DNA of 16,198 nucleotides from Saprospiraceae bacterium (GCA_023300255.1 JALZWC010000784.1:1-16198), one strand, 5' to 3'. Counted from the first letter of the stretch, positions 6,222 to 15,199 are shown. The notes: generated from the sequence alone by a model not told the origin. Numbers and translations are program-made.

Positions 6222-7370
6222 ATGAAAAATATATTCTCTCTTGTTTTTGCTGGTATTATTGGAGGATTAATAACCCTTGGTGGGTTTCAGTTATTAAATC
6301 CAGTCAATAATATAGAAAGTCCTAAAGTTAAGCAAGTTAATACGATACCACTAACAAGTCAAGTAGCAGCTGCTTCTTTAGATTTCACATTAGCAGCTAA
6401 TAGAACAATGCCTACGGTAGTTCATATAAAAGCTTCTAAAGGTCCTACGACTACTTCTTCTAGAAGTAGAGAAAATGATTTTGGGAGTATGTTGGAAGAT
6501 CTTTTAGGAGGTGGAGGATTTGGTGGCCCTAAAGGAGAGCAAAAAGGATCAGGTTCTGGTGTAATTGTTTCTCAAGATGGATATATTGTTACCAATAGTC
6601 ATGTGGTTGATTATGCGGATGAATTAGAAGTAACGCTATATGATGACCGTACATTTAAAGCAAAAAAAATAGGTGTTGATAAAAAAACAGATTTAGCAGT
6701 ATTAAAAATTGATGCGACTAATCTTCCTATTATTAAATATGGTGATTCTGATAGAGCTAAAGTAGGAGAATGGGTTTTAGCAGTTGGAAATCCATTTGAT
6801 CTAACGTCTACAGTGACTGCTGGAATTATTAGTGCGAAGGGTAGGGATATTGATATTATCAGAGAAAAAGGAGCTATTGAAGATTTTATTCAAACAGATG
6901 CAGCCGTAAATCCTGGTAATAGTGGTGGCGCATTGGTAGACTTAGAAGGTAATTTAATAGGAATCAATACAGCTATTTATTCTCCTGGATTTGGTGGTAC
7001 TTTTACTGGTTATGCTTTTGCGATTCCATCTAATATGGTGGAAGAGGTGACCTCAAATATTATTAAACACGGAGGCCCTAGAGGAATGTTAGGAATTAGT
7101 GTACAGGATGTAGATAAAGAATTAGCTGTAGAGAAAAAACTTTCTGTCAATTCTGGTGTTTACATTGCAGAAGTAGTAGACGGAGGTGCTGCACAATATG
7201 CTGGCTTATTACCAAATGATGTGATCATTGAAGTAGACGGTCAGACTGTTAAGGATGCACCAGCATTAATAGCTATTGTTGACAAAACTAAAATTGGTGA
7301 AATTTTAGAATTGAAAGTAAATAGAAATAACCGTACAAAGAATATACAAGTGGCTTTGAAAGCTAAATAA
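6222..7370 (+). CDS. HtrA/DegP-like periplasmic serine protease, single PDZ
   Basis: The 382-residue trypsin-fold protease should degrade misfolded envelope proteins. An N-terminal hydrophobic helix (about 3-23, IFSLVFAGIIGGLITLGGF) with no clear cleavage site suggests membrane anchoring. The catalytic triad is H127 (TNSHVVD), D157 (KKTDLAVL) and S234 (NPGNSGGAL). A Gly-rich loop at 95-112 precedes the protease core and probably corresponds to the LA regulatory loop. One PDZ domain occupies about 288-380 (RGMLGISVQDV, then GLLPNDVIIEVDGQTV). One PDZ and a short length give a DegS-like layout, whereas DegP and DegQ have two. Anti-sigma cleavage in the DegS manner cannot be inferred from this. 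A good terminator follows. The gene is divergent from the HD-like gene. Confidence 0.92.
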   Translation: MKNIFSLVFAGIIGGLITLGGFQLLNPVNNIESPKVKQVNTIPLTSQVAAASLDFTLAANRTMPTVVHIKASKGPTTTSSRSRENDFGSMLEDLLGGGGFGGPKGEQKGSGSGVIVSQDGYIVTNSHVVDYADELEVTLYDDRTFKAKKIGVDKKTDLAVLKIDATNLPIIKYGDSDRAKVGEWVLAVGNPFDLTSTVTAGIISAKGRDIDIIREKGAIEDFIQTDAAVNPGNSGGALVDLEGNLIGINTAIYSPGFGGTFTGYAFAIPSNMVEEVTSNIIKHGGPRGMLGISVQDVDKELAVEKKLSVNSGVYIAEVVDGGAAQYAGLLPNDVIIEVDGQTVKDAPALIAIVDKTKIGEILELKVNRNNRTKNIQVALKAK

Positions 7371-7378
7371 AACTATAA

Positions 7379-7420
7379 TTTTCTCAAATAGATTTGTCCT
7401 AGCAGTTACAATTTGAGAAA
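7379..7420. other. 10-bp inverted repeat after the HtrA-like gene
   Basis: TTTCTCAAAT (7380-7389) is the perfect inverse of ATTTGAGAAA (7411-7420), with a 21-base loop. It begins within 10 bases of the stop codon and lies about 55 bp before the stronger terminator. It could be an mRNA 3'-stem or a first pause site; the low GC content makes it a weak terminator alone. Confidence 0.4.
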
Positions 7421-7473
7421 TAAAGATATATAAGAGACTTGTTTAAAGTTGGTTTTTCGTTTTGTTTTGATAC

Positions 7474-7505
7474 GCCTACCTCTCTAAGAGGTAGGCTTTT
7501 TTTTT
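7474..7505 (+). terminator. Rho-independent terminator of the HtrA-like gene
   Basis: A perfect 10-bp stem, GCCTACCTCT (7474-7483) with AGAGGTAGGC (7487-7496), closes a 3-base loop and is followed by nine T residues (7497-7505). This is a textbook intrinsic terminator about 100 bp after the protease stop codon. It separates that gene from the lipoprotein gene downstream. Confidence 0.9.
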
Positions 7506-7604
7506 GATTAATCGTTAAAGTTAATTGTTCTCCTTATCTTTGAGCATTCAAATTTTGCCTACCTTTAGTTTCATAAAAAAACATCTTAGGAATACCAAAA
7601 ATAG

Positions 7605-7674
7605 TTTTACCACCTAGGTATATAGGACACATAGTAAAGCAAATCTATGTGTCCTATGTACCTCTGTGGTAAAA
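7605..7674. repeat. ACATAGGT palindrome family, copy 1
   Basis: The arms 7605-7634 and 7645-7674 are inverted with about 27 of 30 matches (left TTTTACCACCTAGGTATATA, right ending GTACCTCTGTGGTAAAA). It is the most diverged of three related palindromes in the window (others at 8365 and 11902). It sits 63 bp before the small lipoprotein gene. With the hairpin and terminator it accounts for the notable structure in the 367-bp gap 7371-7737; no gene was seen there. Confidence 0.8.
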
Positions 7675-7737
7675 TACAAACTGTTTGGTTATCTAAAGTG
7701 TTGCGCCACTTAGTTTCTAATTTATTATAATAATTCA

Positions 7738-8358
7738 ATGAACAACCGCATTCTCCAATTAGGGCTTTTTATGAGTCTTAGCACTCTCCTGCTACTAACC
7801 AGTTGTAAACACGAATACCAACAAATGGTAGATCGAGAATTGGCCAGTGGCGTACGCAACGATAGTCTTTTTTTAGATATTCACTTTGGGATGGACAAAA
7901 AAGAGTTTTTTGAATTGTGTTGGGATCTGAATAAAAAAGGTCTCTTACGACAGGGGAATAAGAATGTGACCGTGCAATTCGATATGAATATTAAGGATAA
8001 AAAAGCAATAGTAGATTTCTATCCAGACTTTCATCAAGGTAAAATTTACCAAATGCCCGTCACCTATAGTTACCAACATTGGTCGCCTTGGCTAAAGCAT
8101 TTTTGGTCAGATACACTGCAATTGGAATTAGTAGATATCTATGAAAAAACCTATGGCGAATTTTTGGCTATTGAGCACCCTAAATTAGGAAATGCTTTTG
8201 TGCGAGTAGATGGGAATCGTAGAATTAGTATCTATAAAAAAGGAGATCAAGAAGTTCGAGTTATTTTTACGGATTTAATTACAGAATCTAAAGTACCAAA
8301 AATAGATCCTTCTTTGGCGGATAAAAATTTACCTGTTTGGTTACGGGAAACTAAATAA
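7738..8358 (+). CDS. Lipoprotein of unknown function
   Basis: The 206-residue protein starts with a lipoprotein signal: basic start (NNR), hydrophobic stretch (about 5-20) and lipobox LTSC with the lipidated cysteine C23. The mature part is mixed alpha/beta and rich in aromatic and charged residues (FGMDKKEFFELCWDLNKKG, then TYSYQHWSPWLKHFW), with no family I recognise. It is likely anchored to a membrane facing the periplasm. Same-strand neighbours are a terminated protease gene upstream and the large FG-GAP lipoprotein downstream. A strong palindrome begins seven bases after its stop, so co-transcription with the FG-GAP gene is doubtful. Confidence 0.75.
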   Translation: MNNRILQLGLFMSLSTLLLLTSCKHEYQQMVDRELASGVRNDSLFLDIHFGMDKKEFFELCWDLNKKGLLRQGNKNVTVQFDMNIKDKKAIVDFYPDFHQGKIYQMPVTYSYQHWSPWLKHFWSDTLQLELVDIYEKTYGEFLAIEHPKLGNAFVRVDGNRRISIYKKGDQEVRVIFTDLITESKVPKIDPSLADKNLPVWLRETK

Positions 8359-8364
8359 AATTTT

Positions 8365-8430
8365 AAACCACATAGGTACATAGGTCACATAGGTTTGTTT
8401 AACTATTGTGGCCTATGTACCTATGTGGTT
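8365..8430. repeat. ACATAGGT palindrome family, copy 2; likely terminator
   Basis: The left arm AAACCACATAGGTACATAGG (from 8365) continues to TCACATAG (8392). It pairs with the right arm 8403-8430, ending ACCTATGTGGTT, with one T/C difference and one inserted base. The right arm runs directly into a T-rich stretch (T residues 8429-8434). It can therefore fold as a rho-independent terminator for the lipoprotein gene, whose stop is at 8356-8358. The arms consist of head-to-tail CACATAGGT/ACATAGGT units. Confidence 0.85.
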
Positions 8431-8489
8431 TTTTATTTACAATCAAAGCGGTTTGCTTTGGACTAAGAACTAGAATAAATATTGAATCT

Positions 8490-11400
8490 ATGAGATTATT
8501 TACACTCTTATTATTTACACTCTTATTAATAGTATTTCTATTTAGTTGTAAAAGTGATGACGTAAATAAAATAACAGGCCCACCACTTTTTACTACCTTA
8601 AATAGTACCCAAACAGGTATCGACTTCATCAATCAATTAGATTATAATAAGGATTTCAACATCTATACTTATCGTAATTTTTACAATGGCGGTGGGGTGG
8701 CTATTGGCGATGTAAACAACGATGGCTTGATGGATATTTATTTTACTGCCAATATGCAAGCTAATAAGTTGTACCTAAATAAAGGCGACTTCCAGTTTGA
8801 GGATATAACAGAACAGGCAAAGGTTGGCGGCACGCGTGCTTGGTCCACAGGAGTGACGATGGCAGATGTAAATGGAGATGGTTGGCTGGATATATACGTA
8901 TGTAATTCGGGTGATTTAGATGGAGATAACAAACAAAACGAATTATTCATTAACAACGGAAATATAGAAAATATTAGTTTCACAGAACAGGCGGCAAGCT
9001 ATGGTATTGCAGATAAAGGCTATGGCACCCACGGCGTATTTTTTGATTATGATAAAGACAATGATTTAGATTTATATCTACTTAATAATTCCTACCGCTC
9101 GATTTTCGATTTCAATTTAAAAATAAAACAAAGACCTATTAGAGATGAATTAGGAGGAGATAAATTCTTTAAAAACGAGGGTGGACAATTTGTTAATTTT
9201 AGTGAAGAAGCAGGTGTGTATGGAAGTGAAATTGGTTTTGGCTTAGGCGTAACGGTTGGGGATGTTAATAGAGATGGCTGGTTGGATATGTTTATCTCCA
9301 ATGACTTTTTCGAGCGGGATTATCTATACATGAACCAGAAGGATGGTACTTTCAAAGAAGACCTAGAAAGCCAAATGCTGTCTTTAAGTGGAGCCTCTAT
9401 GGGGGCAGATATGGCGGACATTAATAATGATGGCTATCCTGAAATATTTGTAACAGAGATGTTGCCAGAAGATGACGCACGCTATAAAACGAAAATGACT
9501 TTTGAAAATTGGGATAGATATCAATACAATGTGGAAAACGGCTACTACCATCAGTTTACTAGGAATATGATGCAGTTGAATAATGGAGATGGCACTTTTA
9601 GTGAGATTGGTCGGTTGTTAGGAGTCGAAGCATCTGATTGGAGTTGGGGTGCATTAATTGCAGATTATGACAATGATGGTTTGAAAGATTTATATGTTTG
9701 TAATGGGTTGTATAAAGATATTATCGACCAAGATTATATCAATTTTATTTCTAATGAAGAGGTCGTAAAACAAGTGGTAACGAAAGAAGGCGTAAATTTT
9801 AAAAAACTAATTGACACCATTCCATCTACGCCTATCTCTAATTATTTATTTCAAAATCAAGGAGATTTATCTTTTAAAAATAGAGCTGCTGATTGGGGTT
9901 TAGCTACTCCTTCTCACTCTAATGGTTCTGCTTATGCGGACTTAGACAATGATGGAGATTTGGATTTAGTAGTGAGTAATGTAAATGCTGCCGCTTCTAT
10001 TTTTAAAAATGAAACCAACACCTTAACGAATAATAATTATTTAAAAGTCCAATTAGTTGGAGAAGGAAATAATACAATGGCTATAGGTGCCAATGTTACA
10101 GCTAAAGCTAACGGACAAACTTTTTATATTGAGAATATTCCTATCAGGGGTTTTCAATCCTCTGTAGATTATCGCCCTAATTTCGGGTTAGGAACTATTG
10201 AACAGGTAGATTCTTTAATCGTTCGATGGCCGAATGATAAAGTAACCATTCGTACCAATGTATCGGTAAATCAAACGCTTACACTTAGTCAAGTGGAAGC
10301 AACGAACCAAGCAGTTGCTTTTGCAAAAGCAAAAAAGACTACGCCTCTATTTGAAGAAAAAACAAATACGCTACCTTGGTCTTATACACACAAAGAAAAT
10401 CGCTTTGTAGATTTTGATAGAGATCGTTTATTGTTTCACATGCTATCTACAGAAGGACCAAAGATTGCAAAAGGCGATGTGAATGGTGATGGCCTTGAAG
10501 ACTTTTTTATAGGTGGTGCTACTAACAGTGCAGGTGCCTTATTTGTGCAACAAGCAGACGGAAATTTTCAATCTACGAATCAAGATTTATTTGCTAGAGA
10601 TGCCATTTCAGAAGATACGGATTGTGTGTTATTTGATGCAGATAATGATGGTGACCAAGATCTCTATGTGGCTCACGGAGGCAGTGAACATTTAAATAAC
10701 TCTCAAACTTTAATTGATCAATTATACATTAATGATGGTCAAGGTAATTTTAAAAAGTCTCCTCAGTTCTTGCCAACCTTTAAATATGAAAGTTCTTCTT
10801 GTGTGCGAGCAGGAGATTTTGACAAGGATGGCGACCAAGATTTATTCGTCGGTATTCGGGTTGCACCAGGATTATATGGCCAACCAACCAATGGCTATAT
10901 TTTAATGAATAACGGCAAAGGACAATTTGCAAATGTCACCAAAAAAATAGCCCCGCAATTATATAATGCGGGTATGATAACGGATGCCTTGTGGTTAGAT
11001 TATGACCAAGACGGAGATGAAGATTTAATGGTCGTAGGAGAGTGGATGGCGATCAAAGTTTTTCAAAACACAAAAGGTCGATTTAAAGAAGTTGGCAAGC
11101 AAGCTGGTTTAGCCAATACTAGTGGTTGGTGGAATTGTCTTAAAGCAGGGGATTTCGACAAGGATGGCGATATGGATATAGTAGTGGGCAATCACGGACT
11201 CAATACGCGCTTTGCAGCAAGTATTGAAAAGCCGCTTCAATTAACCGTCAATGATTTTGATCGTAATGGCACCCCTGAACCTATTCTAAGTCAATACAAT
11301 GGAGACAAAGCCTATCCTTTGATTTTGAGACATGACTTGGTTATGCAATTACCAGGGCTCAAAAAAAAGTACTTAAAATATTCCAATTATAAAGAACAAA

Positions 11401-11828
11401 CGATTCAAGACATCTTCCCAAAAGAAGCCTTACAAGGAGCGATTCATAAAGAGGTACAACAACTAGCTTCTTCCTTATTAATCAACCAAGGAGATGGCAC
11501 TTTTATAGTTCAGGACTTACCAAAGGAGGCACAGTTGTCACCTACCTATGGATTATTGGTAGAGGATTTCGATAAAGATGGTCGTCTAGATATTTTACTA
11601 GGTGGAAACCTACATGGTGTAAAACCAGAAGTGGGTCGCTATGACGCGAATTATGGCTTGCTTTTAAAAGGGCGAGGGGATGCTAGTTTTGAACCCGTCT
11701 TATCTAAAGATTCTGGCTTTGCTACTAAAGGGCAGGTGAGAGATATTACCACAGTTAATGTTGGTGGGGAACGATTAATTTTGGTTGCTAAGAATAATGA
11801 GCAGATGCAGGTGTTTGGTTCTAATTAG
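8490..11828 (+). CDS. Large FG-GAP/VCBS-repeat lipoprotein with ASPIC/UnbV domain
   Basis: I choose the ATG at 8490, not the upstream frame from 8406. It opens a clean lipoprotein signal (MRLFTLLLFTLLLIVFLFSC, lipidated C20), while the 28 upstream codons run back into a palindrome. The 1112-residue mature protein carries about 14 FG-GAP/VCBS blades with Ca2+ loops of the form DxNxDG/DxDxDG, for example GDVNNDG, ADVNGDG, ADYDNDG, GDFDKDG and EDFDKDG. These predict two beta-propellers. Between them, near 550-620, lies an ASPIC/UnbV-type domain (GFQSSVDYRPNFGLG, then LIVRWPNDK). Such proteins are surface or periplasmic lipoproteins of Bacteroidota, often near glycan-use genes; exact ligands are unknown. 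A perfect 15-bp tandem repeat lies in the signal-peptide codons. The gene converges on the beta-galactosidase gene. Confidence 0.9.
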   Translation: MRLFTLLLFTLLLIVFLFSCKSDDVNKITGPPLFTTLNSTQTGIDFINQLDYNKDFNIYTYRNFYNGGGVAIGDVNNDGLMDIYFTANMQANKLYLNKGDFQFEDITEQAKVGGTRAWSTGVTMADVNGDGWLDIYVCNSGDLDGDNKQNELFINNGNIENISFTEQAASYGIADKGYGTHGVFFDYDKDNDLDLYLLNNSYRSIFDFNLKIKQRPIRDELGGDKFFKNEGGQFVNFSEEAGVYGSEIGFGLGVTVGDVNRDGWLDMFISNDFFERDYLYMNQKDGTFKEDLESQMLSLSGASMGADMADINNDGYPEIFVTEMLPEDDARYKTKMTFENWDRYQYNVENGYYHQFTRNMMQLNNGDGTFSEIGRLLGVEASDWSWGALIADYDNDGLKDLYVCNGLYKDIIDQDYINFISNEEVVKQVVTKEGVNFKKLIDTIPSTPISNYLFQNQGDLSFKNRAADWGLATPSHSNGSAYADLDNDGDLDLVVSNVNAAASIFKNETNTLTNNNYLKVQLVGEGNNTMAIGANVTAKANGQTFYIENIPIRGFQSSVDYRPNFGLGTIEQVDSLIVRWPNDKVTIRTNVSVNQTLTLSQVEATNQAVAFAKAKKTTPLFEEKTNTLPWSYTHKENRFVDFDRDRLLFHMLSTEGPKIAKGDVNGDGLEDFFIGGATNSAGALFVQQADGNFQSTNQDLFARDAISEDTDCVLFDADNDGDQDLYVAHGGSEHLNNSQTLIDQLYINDGQGNFKKSPQFLPTFKYESSSCVRAGDFDKDGDQDLFVGIRVAPGLYGQPTNGYILMNNGKGQFANVTKKIAPQLYNAGMITDALWLDYDQDGDEDLMVVGEWMAIKVFQNTKGRFKEVGKQAGLANTSGWWNCLKAGDFDKDGDMDIVVGNHGLNTRFAASIEKPLQLTVNDFDRNGTPEPILSQYNGDKAYPLILRHDLVMQLPGLKKKYLKYSNYKEQTIQDIFPKEALQGAIHKEVQQLASSLLINQGDGTFIVQDLPKEAQLSPTYGLLVEDFDKDGRLDILLGGNLHGVKPEVGRYDANYGLLLKGRGDASFEPVLSKDSGFATKGQVRDITTVNVGGERLILVAKNNEQMQVFGSN
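8496..8525. repeat. Two perfect 15-bp tandem repeats in the signal-peptide codons
   Basis: TTATTTACACTCTTA occurs twice in immediate succession (8496-8510 and 8511-8525). It encodes repeated LFTLL units in the hydrophobic core of the lipoprotein signal. The unit is a multiple of three, so gain or loss would change signal length by five residues without a frameshift. Confidence 0.9.
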
Positions 11829-11839
11829 ACATAATTCAA

Positions 11840-11858
11840 CCTGTCTGCGTCAGGCAGG
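11840..11858. other. Small GC-rich hairpin after the FG-GAP gene
   Basis: CCTGTCTG (11840-11847) and CAGGCAGG (11851-11858) form an 8-bp stem with one G-T pair and a CGT loop, 12 bases after the FG-GAP stop codon. There is no T-tract, so it would be a weak terminator. The CAGGCAGG composition stands out in this AT-rich DNA. Confidence 0.45.
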
Positions 11859-11866
11859 CACGGAGC

Positions 11867-12010
11867 TAAGTAAGTGGACAAAATAAAGGACAGAATAGAT
11901 ATTTTTTAACCACATAGGTACATAGGTCACATAGGTATTATTCTCTATGTGGCCTATGTACCTATGTGGTTAAAAAAATACGTTTAATTTTTGTCCAAGT
12001 ACTTACTTAA
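11867..12010. repeat. ACATAGGT palindrome family, copy 3; bidirectional terminator candidate
   Basis: The core 11902-11934 pairs with 11945-11977 over 33 bp with a single G-T pair and a 10-base loop, the strongest hairpin in the window. Outside it the symmetry continues: TAAGTAAGT (11867-11875) inverts ACTTACTTA (12001-12009), and GGACAAAA inverts TTTTGTCC. The arms carry T6 and A6 runs, so a transcript from either strand forms a stem followed by U residues. It lies between two convergent genes, and its right end overlaps the last codons and stop of the beta-galactosidase gene. Confidence 0.88.
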
Positions 12011-15000
12011 CAAAAACGGACGGACGAATACTAAAAGAATATTGATATACTTTAGCAGGAATAGTATATTCCTCGTGTACCAATCGACCCCAAGAAGTAT
12101 CTCCTCCAAGTCCCATTTGTAAATGATCTATATTCCATTGCACTTCTTTACCAGTCTGTATATAAGCGCCATGCTTGGAAGTTACAGGCACCAAACCAGA
12201 AGCAGAAATACCACCATCCTTGCCAGCCACAAAATCTAATTCAGAATTACTAAAAGGCCAAACACTACCATTCAATAATTGATGATCCGTTGGCTGCACC
12301 TGAATACTTAAATCTTTCGAAGATAACTCCATCCATCGCAGGTCTGTTTTATTACCCGTTTCCTGAGGACGAGAATAACGATGAAATTGATCTTGAATTT
12401 CTCCTTTATGGATACTTATTTTACCTGCAGTTTTTCTATCCCAATATGTTTCTTGTGGGCCTCTGCCATACCAAGAAGTGGAGGTGTAGCCAGCAGGCAA
12501 ATTTAGAGAAACACCTATTCTTGGAATATTTGGAAGCGTATCTTTTAGTGGCTGAAAATGATAATCTACTAGCATCGTCCCATTAGGAACAATCGTATAA
12601 GCTATTCTTAATTGAGCTATGTTTTTAGGTAAACTATAATCGAGCGTATAAGTGATTCCCTTACTTGTTTTTTCAGGTTTTCTTACTAGGGTACTAGTCG
12701 AATTAGTAGTGGCCTCTTGCCATATACTAGCCCACTCCTGCATACCATTTCCCAAATCATTGTCTGTAGGTGCTCTCCAGAAATTTGGTTGAATAGGTTC
12801 TTTAGTGATTAACTTATTTTGATAGGACCAATGAATTATTTCTCCTGTAGTTTTGTTAATCTTTAAATCAGTATCCTTGGTTTTAATTTGGTAAAAAGTC
12901 TTTTTGTTTTTTATTTTTATTCTACCGTTTTTATTATTTGTCAATAAATTTAAAGTAGGTTTTTGTATAACGAATTGTTCAAATGCTAACTCGTGATTCG
13001 CGGCTAATAAACCTGTTTTTTCTTTTGTCAAAATTTCCACATGTAAGACATATTCTTTTTCTTTAGAAAACTTTTTTAATGGAGGCTGGAATCTTTCTTT
13101 TGCCTGTGCCTCTATAAATACACTTTCTACTTCCCCATTTTGAATAGCAATTCCATTCTCTAGCAATTGCCATTCTAAATAAACGCTTTCTAAAGGCGCA
13201 AAGAAATTTTTGTTTTCTATTATCAAACTGTTAGAATTGCCTTCCCATTCAAATCCCACACTTTGATATACCTTTTTTACTTCCGATAAGTGAGGGTGAG
13301 GCTTTCTATAAGGATCAACTAAACCATTATTCAAAAAATTACCATCAGTTGGCAAGTCAGGGTGATAGTCGTGCCCGTAGGCTAAAAAAGTTGCTCCATT
13401 TTCATCTTGGTATTCCAAAGACTGATCTACCCAATCCCATATAAAACCTCCTTGTAGTACGGGGTATTTTTCGAGAACGTCCCAGTAGTCTTGTAGATTC
13501 CCAACAGAATTTCCCATCGCATGTGCATACTCAATCATAATGCTTGGTTTCGTTGGCGTACCTTCTGCATAGTCAATCAATTTTTTAAAAGGGGGATACA
13601 TTGGACAAAAAATATCCGTATAAGATTCTTTACCCGCAGGCTCGTACTGTACTGGGCGAGTTGTATCTTGTTTTTTTAACCAAGCATAAGTGGCTCTAAA
13701 AATATCGCCTTCCCCAGCTTCATTCCCTAAGGACCAAATGATAATAGAAGGATGGTTTCTGTCTCGATAATACATTCTTTGGGTCCGATCTAAATGGGCA
13801 GGTAACCAAGACATTTCATTACCTATTTGAGTAGCTTCATCTATGGCTAATGGGTGGCTTTCAATGTTGGCTTCATCTATCACGTATAAACCATACTTGT
13901 CGCAGAGATCATACCAATAAGGATCATTGGGGTAATGGCTACTTCTCACTGCATTAATGTTGTTTTGCTTCATTAAGGCAATGTCTAGCTCCATTGATTC
14001 TTTTGAAACAACATGCCCCGTATGAGGATCTGTTTCATGTCGATCTACGCCCTTAATATAAATCGCTTTTCCATTAACTAATAGCTGGTTGTTTTCAATA
14101 CGGACATTTCTAAAACCAATAGTTTTAGATATAAATTCATTATTAGCAGCCTTATCAGGATCAATTAGTTGAATGGCTAGCTGATAACAATTTGGCAATT
14201 CTGCCGACCATTGCTTTACGTTAGGAATCAAATTTTCTATGGTTACCAATAAACTATCATTCGCTGGAATCTCTAAATTTTTAAGTTCTGTAAATAGTAC
14301 TTCGCCTTGATCTAATAATTGAATTTTCAATCGTCGCAACGCAGTTTCCTTCGTCGTATTTCCTACAGTCGTTGTAGTACTAAATAGTCCATTTTGATAA
14401 GCCCCGTCTAAGTCTGCTATTACCTGTATATCCGATACACTTACCTTCGGCTGTGCATACAAATACACGTCTCGCTCAATCCCACTCATCCGTAACATAT
14501 CTTGGCTTTCCAAATAACTGGCATCACTCCAACGGTACATTTGGATAGCAATTAGATTTTCCCCTTCTTGTAGATAAGAATTAATTAAAAAATCAGCAGG
14601 TGTTTTAGATCCTTGAGAATAGCCTACAAACTGACCATTGATATATAAATACATAGCAGATTTGGCACCTGCAAAATGTAGGATAACATCTTCCCCCTCC
14701 CAATTCTCCTGTAAAGTAAATCTATGCCGATAAGTACCTACTGGATTATAATCGCTTGGCGCATCGGGCCACTTTGTGGTAAAAGGATATCGTTCATCTA
14801 AATAAATGGGATGATCATAGCCTTCGACTTCCCAATTCGAAGGAACGGGAATGGTCTCCCAGTCACTATCTTCTAAATTAGGCTCATAGAAATCAACTAT
14901 CCTATCCTTTGGAGAACGCACCCAATTAAATTTCCAATCTCCGTTTAAAGATAAGTATCGCTTAGAGTCAGCCAAATTATTTGCCGCTGCTAATGCCATC

Positions 15001-15143
15001 GTTTCATAAGCAAAAAAGTCTGCACGAGGCGCTAATTTATTAATGCCAAATACGGTATGGTCACTATGAAACTCTTGCCCAATGAGCTTATTCGATGAGC
15101 TACTAAAAAAGAGAATTAATATTAAGAGATACTTATTTTTCAT
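12003..15143 (-). CDS. Secreted GH2 beta-galactosidase (LacZ-type)
   Basis: The 1046-residue glycoside hydrolase should release terminal beta-galactose in the periplasm or at the surface. A signal peptide covers about 1-22 (MKNKYLLILILFFSSSSN, cleavage near IGQ). The GH2 order is sugar-binding jelly roll (about 55-225), Ig-like domain (230-345), TIM barrel (350-640), a second linker domain, and the LacZ small-chain domain (about 760-1040). The acid/base is E475 (SLGNEAGEGD) and the nucleophile E538 (IMIEYAHAMGNS), equivalent to E461 and E537 of E. coli LacZ. Length is that of a full LacZ (about 1020). It is divergent from a sugar isomerase-like gene across 115 bp, as in a small glycan-use locus. 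Other GH2 activities cannot be excluded, but the C-terminal small-chain domain favours beta-galactosidase. Confidence 0.93.
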   Translation of the reverse strand: MKNKYLLILILFFSSSSNKLIGQEFHSDHTVFGINKLAPRADFFAYETMALAAANNLADSKRYLSLNGDWKFNWVRSPKDRIVDFYEPNLEDSDWETIPVPSNWEVEGYDHPIYLDERYPFTTKWPDAPSDYNPVGTYRHRFTLQENWEGEDVILHFAGAKSAMYLYINGQFVGYSQGSKTPADFLINSYLQEGENLIAIQMYRWSDASYLESQDMLRMSGIERDVYLYAQPKVSVSDIQVIADLDGAYQNGLFSTTTTVGNTTKETALRRLKIQLLDQGEVLFTELKNLEIPANDSLLVTIENLIPNVKQWSAELPNCYQLAIQLIDPDKAANNEFISKTIGFRNVRIENNQLLVNGKAIYIKGVDRHETDPHTGHVVSKESMELDIALMKQNNINAVRSSHYPNDPYWYDLCDKYGLYVIDEANIESHPLAIDEATQIGNEMSWLPAHLDRTQRMYYRDRNHPSIIIWSLGNEAGEGDIFRATYAWLKKQDTTRPVQYEPAGKESYTDIFCPMYPPFKKLIDYAEGTPTKPSIMIEYAHAMGNSVGNLQDYWDVLEKYPVLQGGFIWDWVDQSLEYQDENGATFLAYGHDYHPDLPTDGNFLNNGLVDPYRKPHPHLSEVKKVYQSVGFEWEGNSNSLIIENKNFFAPLESVYLEWQLLENGIAIQNGEVESVFIEAQAKERFQPPLKKFSKEKEYVLHVEILTKEKTGLLAANHELAFEQFVIQKPTLNLLTNNKNGRIKIKNKKTFYQIKTKDTDLKINKTTGEIIHWSYQNKLITKEPIQPNFWRAPTDNDLGNGMQEWASIWQEATTNSTSTLVRKPEKTSKGITYTLDYSLPKNIAQLRIAYTIVPNGTMLVDYHFQPLKDTLPNIPRIGVSLNLPAGYTSTSWYGRGPQETYWDRKTAGKISIHKGEIQDQFHRYSRPQETGNKTDLRWMELSSKDLSIQVQPTDHQLLNGSVWPFSNSELDFVAGKDGGISASGLVPVTSKHGAYIQTGKEVQWNIDHLQMGLGGDTSWGRLVHEEYTIPAKVYQYSFSIRPSVFVK

Positions 15144-15185
15144 AAGAGGAACTTATTTTTTGTTCGTACTGACTTTATCTTTTAC

Positions 15186-15199
15186 CTTTAAGATTAAAG
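15186..15199. promoter_or_regulatory. Palindrome in the beta-galactosidase/isomerase divergent gap
   Basis: CTTTAA-GA-TTAAAG is a 6+6 inverted repeat with a 2-base centre in the 115-bp gap between divergent genes. A site here could serve as a shared operator. AT-rich dyads of this length are common by chance, so support is weak. Confidence 0.25.

Noticed and set aside
8406..8489. Upstream 28-codon extension of the FG-GAP lipoprotein frame
   Set aside because: It begins inside the right arm of a palindromic repeat, and the ATG at 8490 opens a clean lipoprotein signal with lipobox cysteine at residue 20.
10513..10905. Short plus-strand frames within the FG-GAP gene
   Set aside because: They are out-of-frame shadows of the Asp/Gly-rich repeat codons, with no independent start context.
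7605..12010. CRISPR array or transposon ends suggested by the repeated ACATAGGT palindromes
   Set aside because: Copies are kilobases apart with whole genes between them, there is no regular spacer pattern, no cas gene and no transposase, and the genes between are intact and ordinary.
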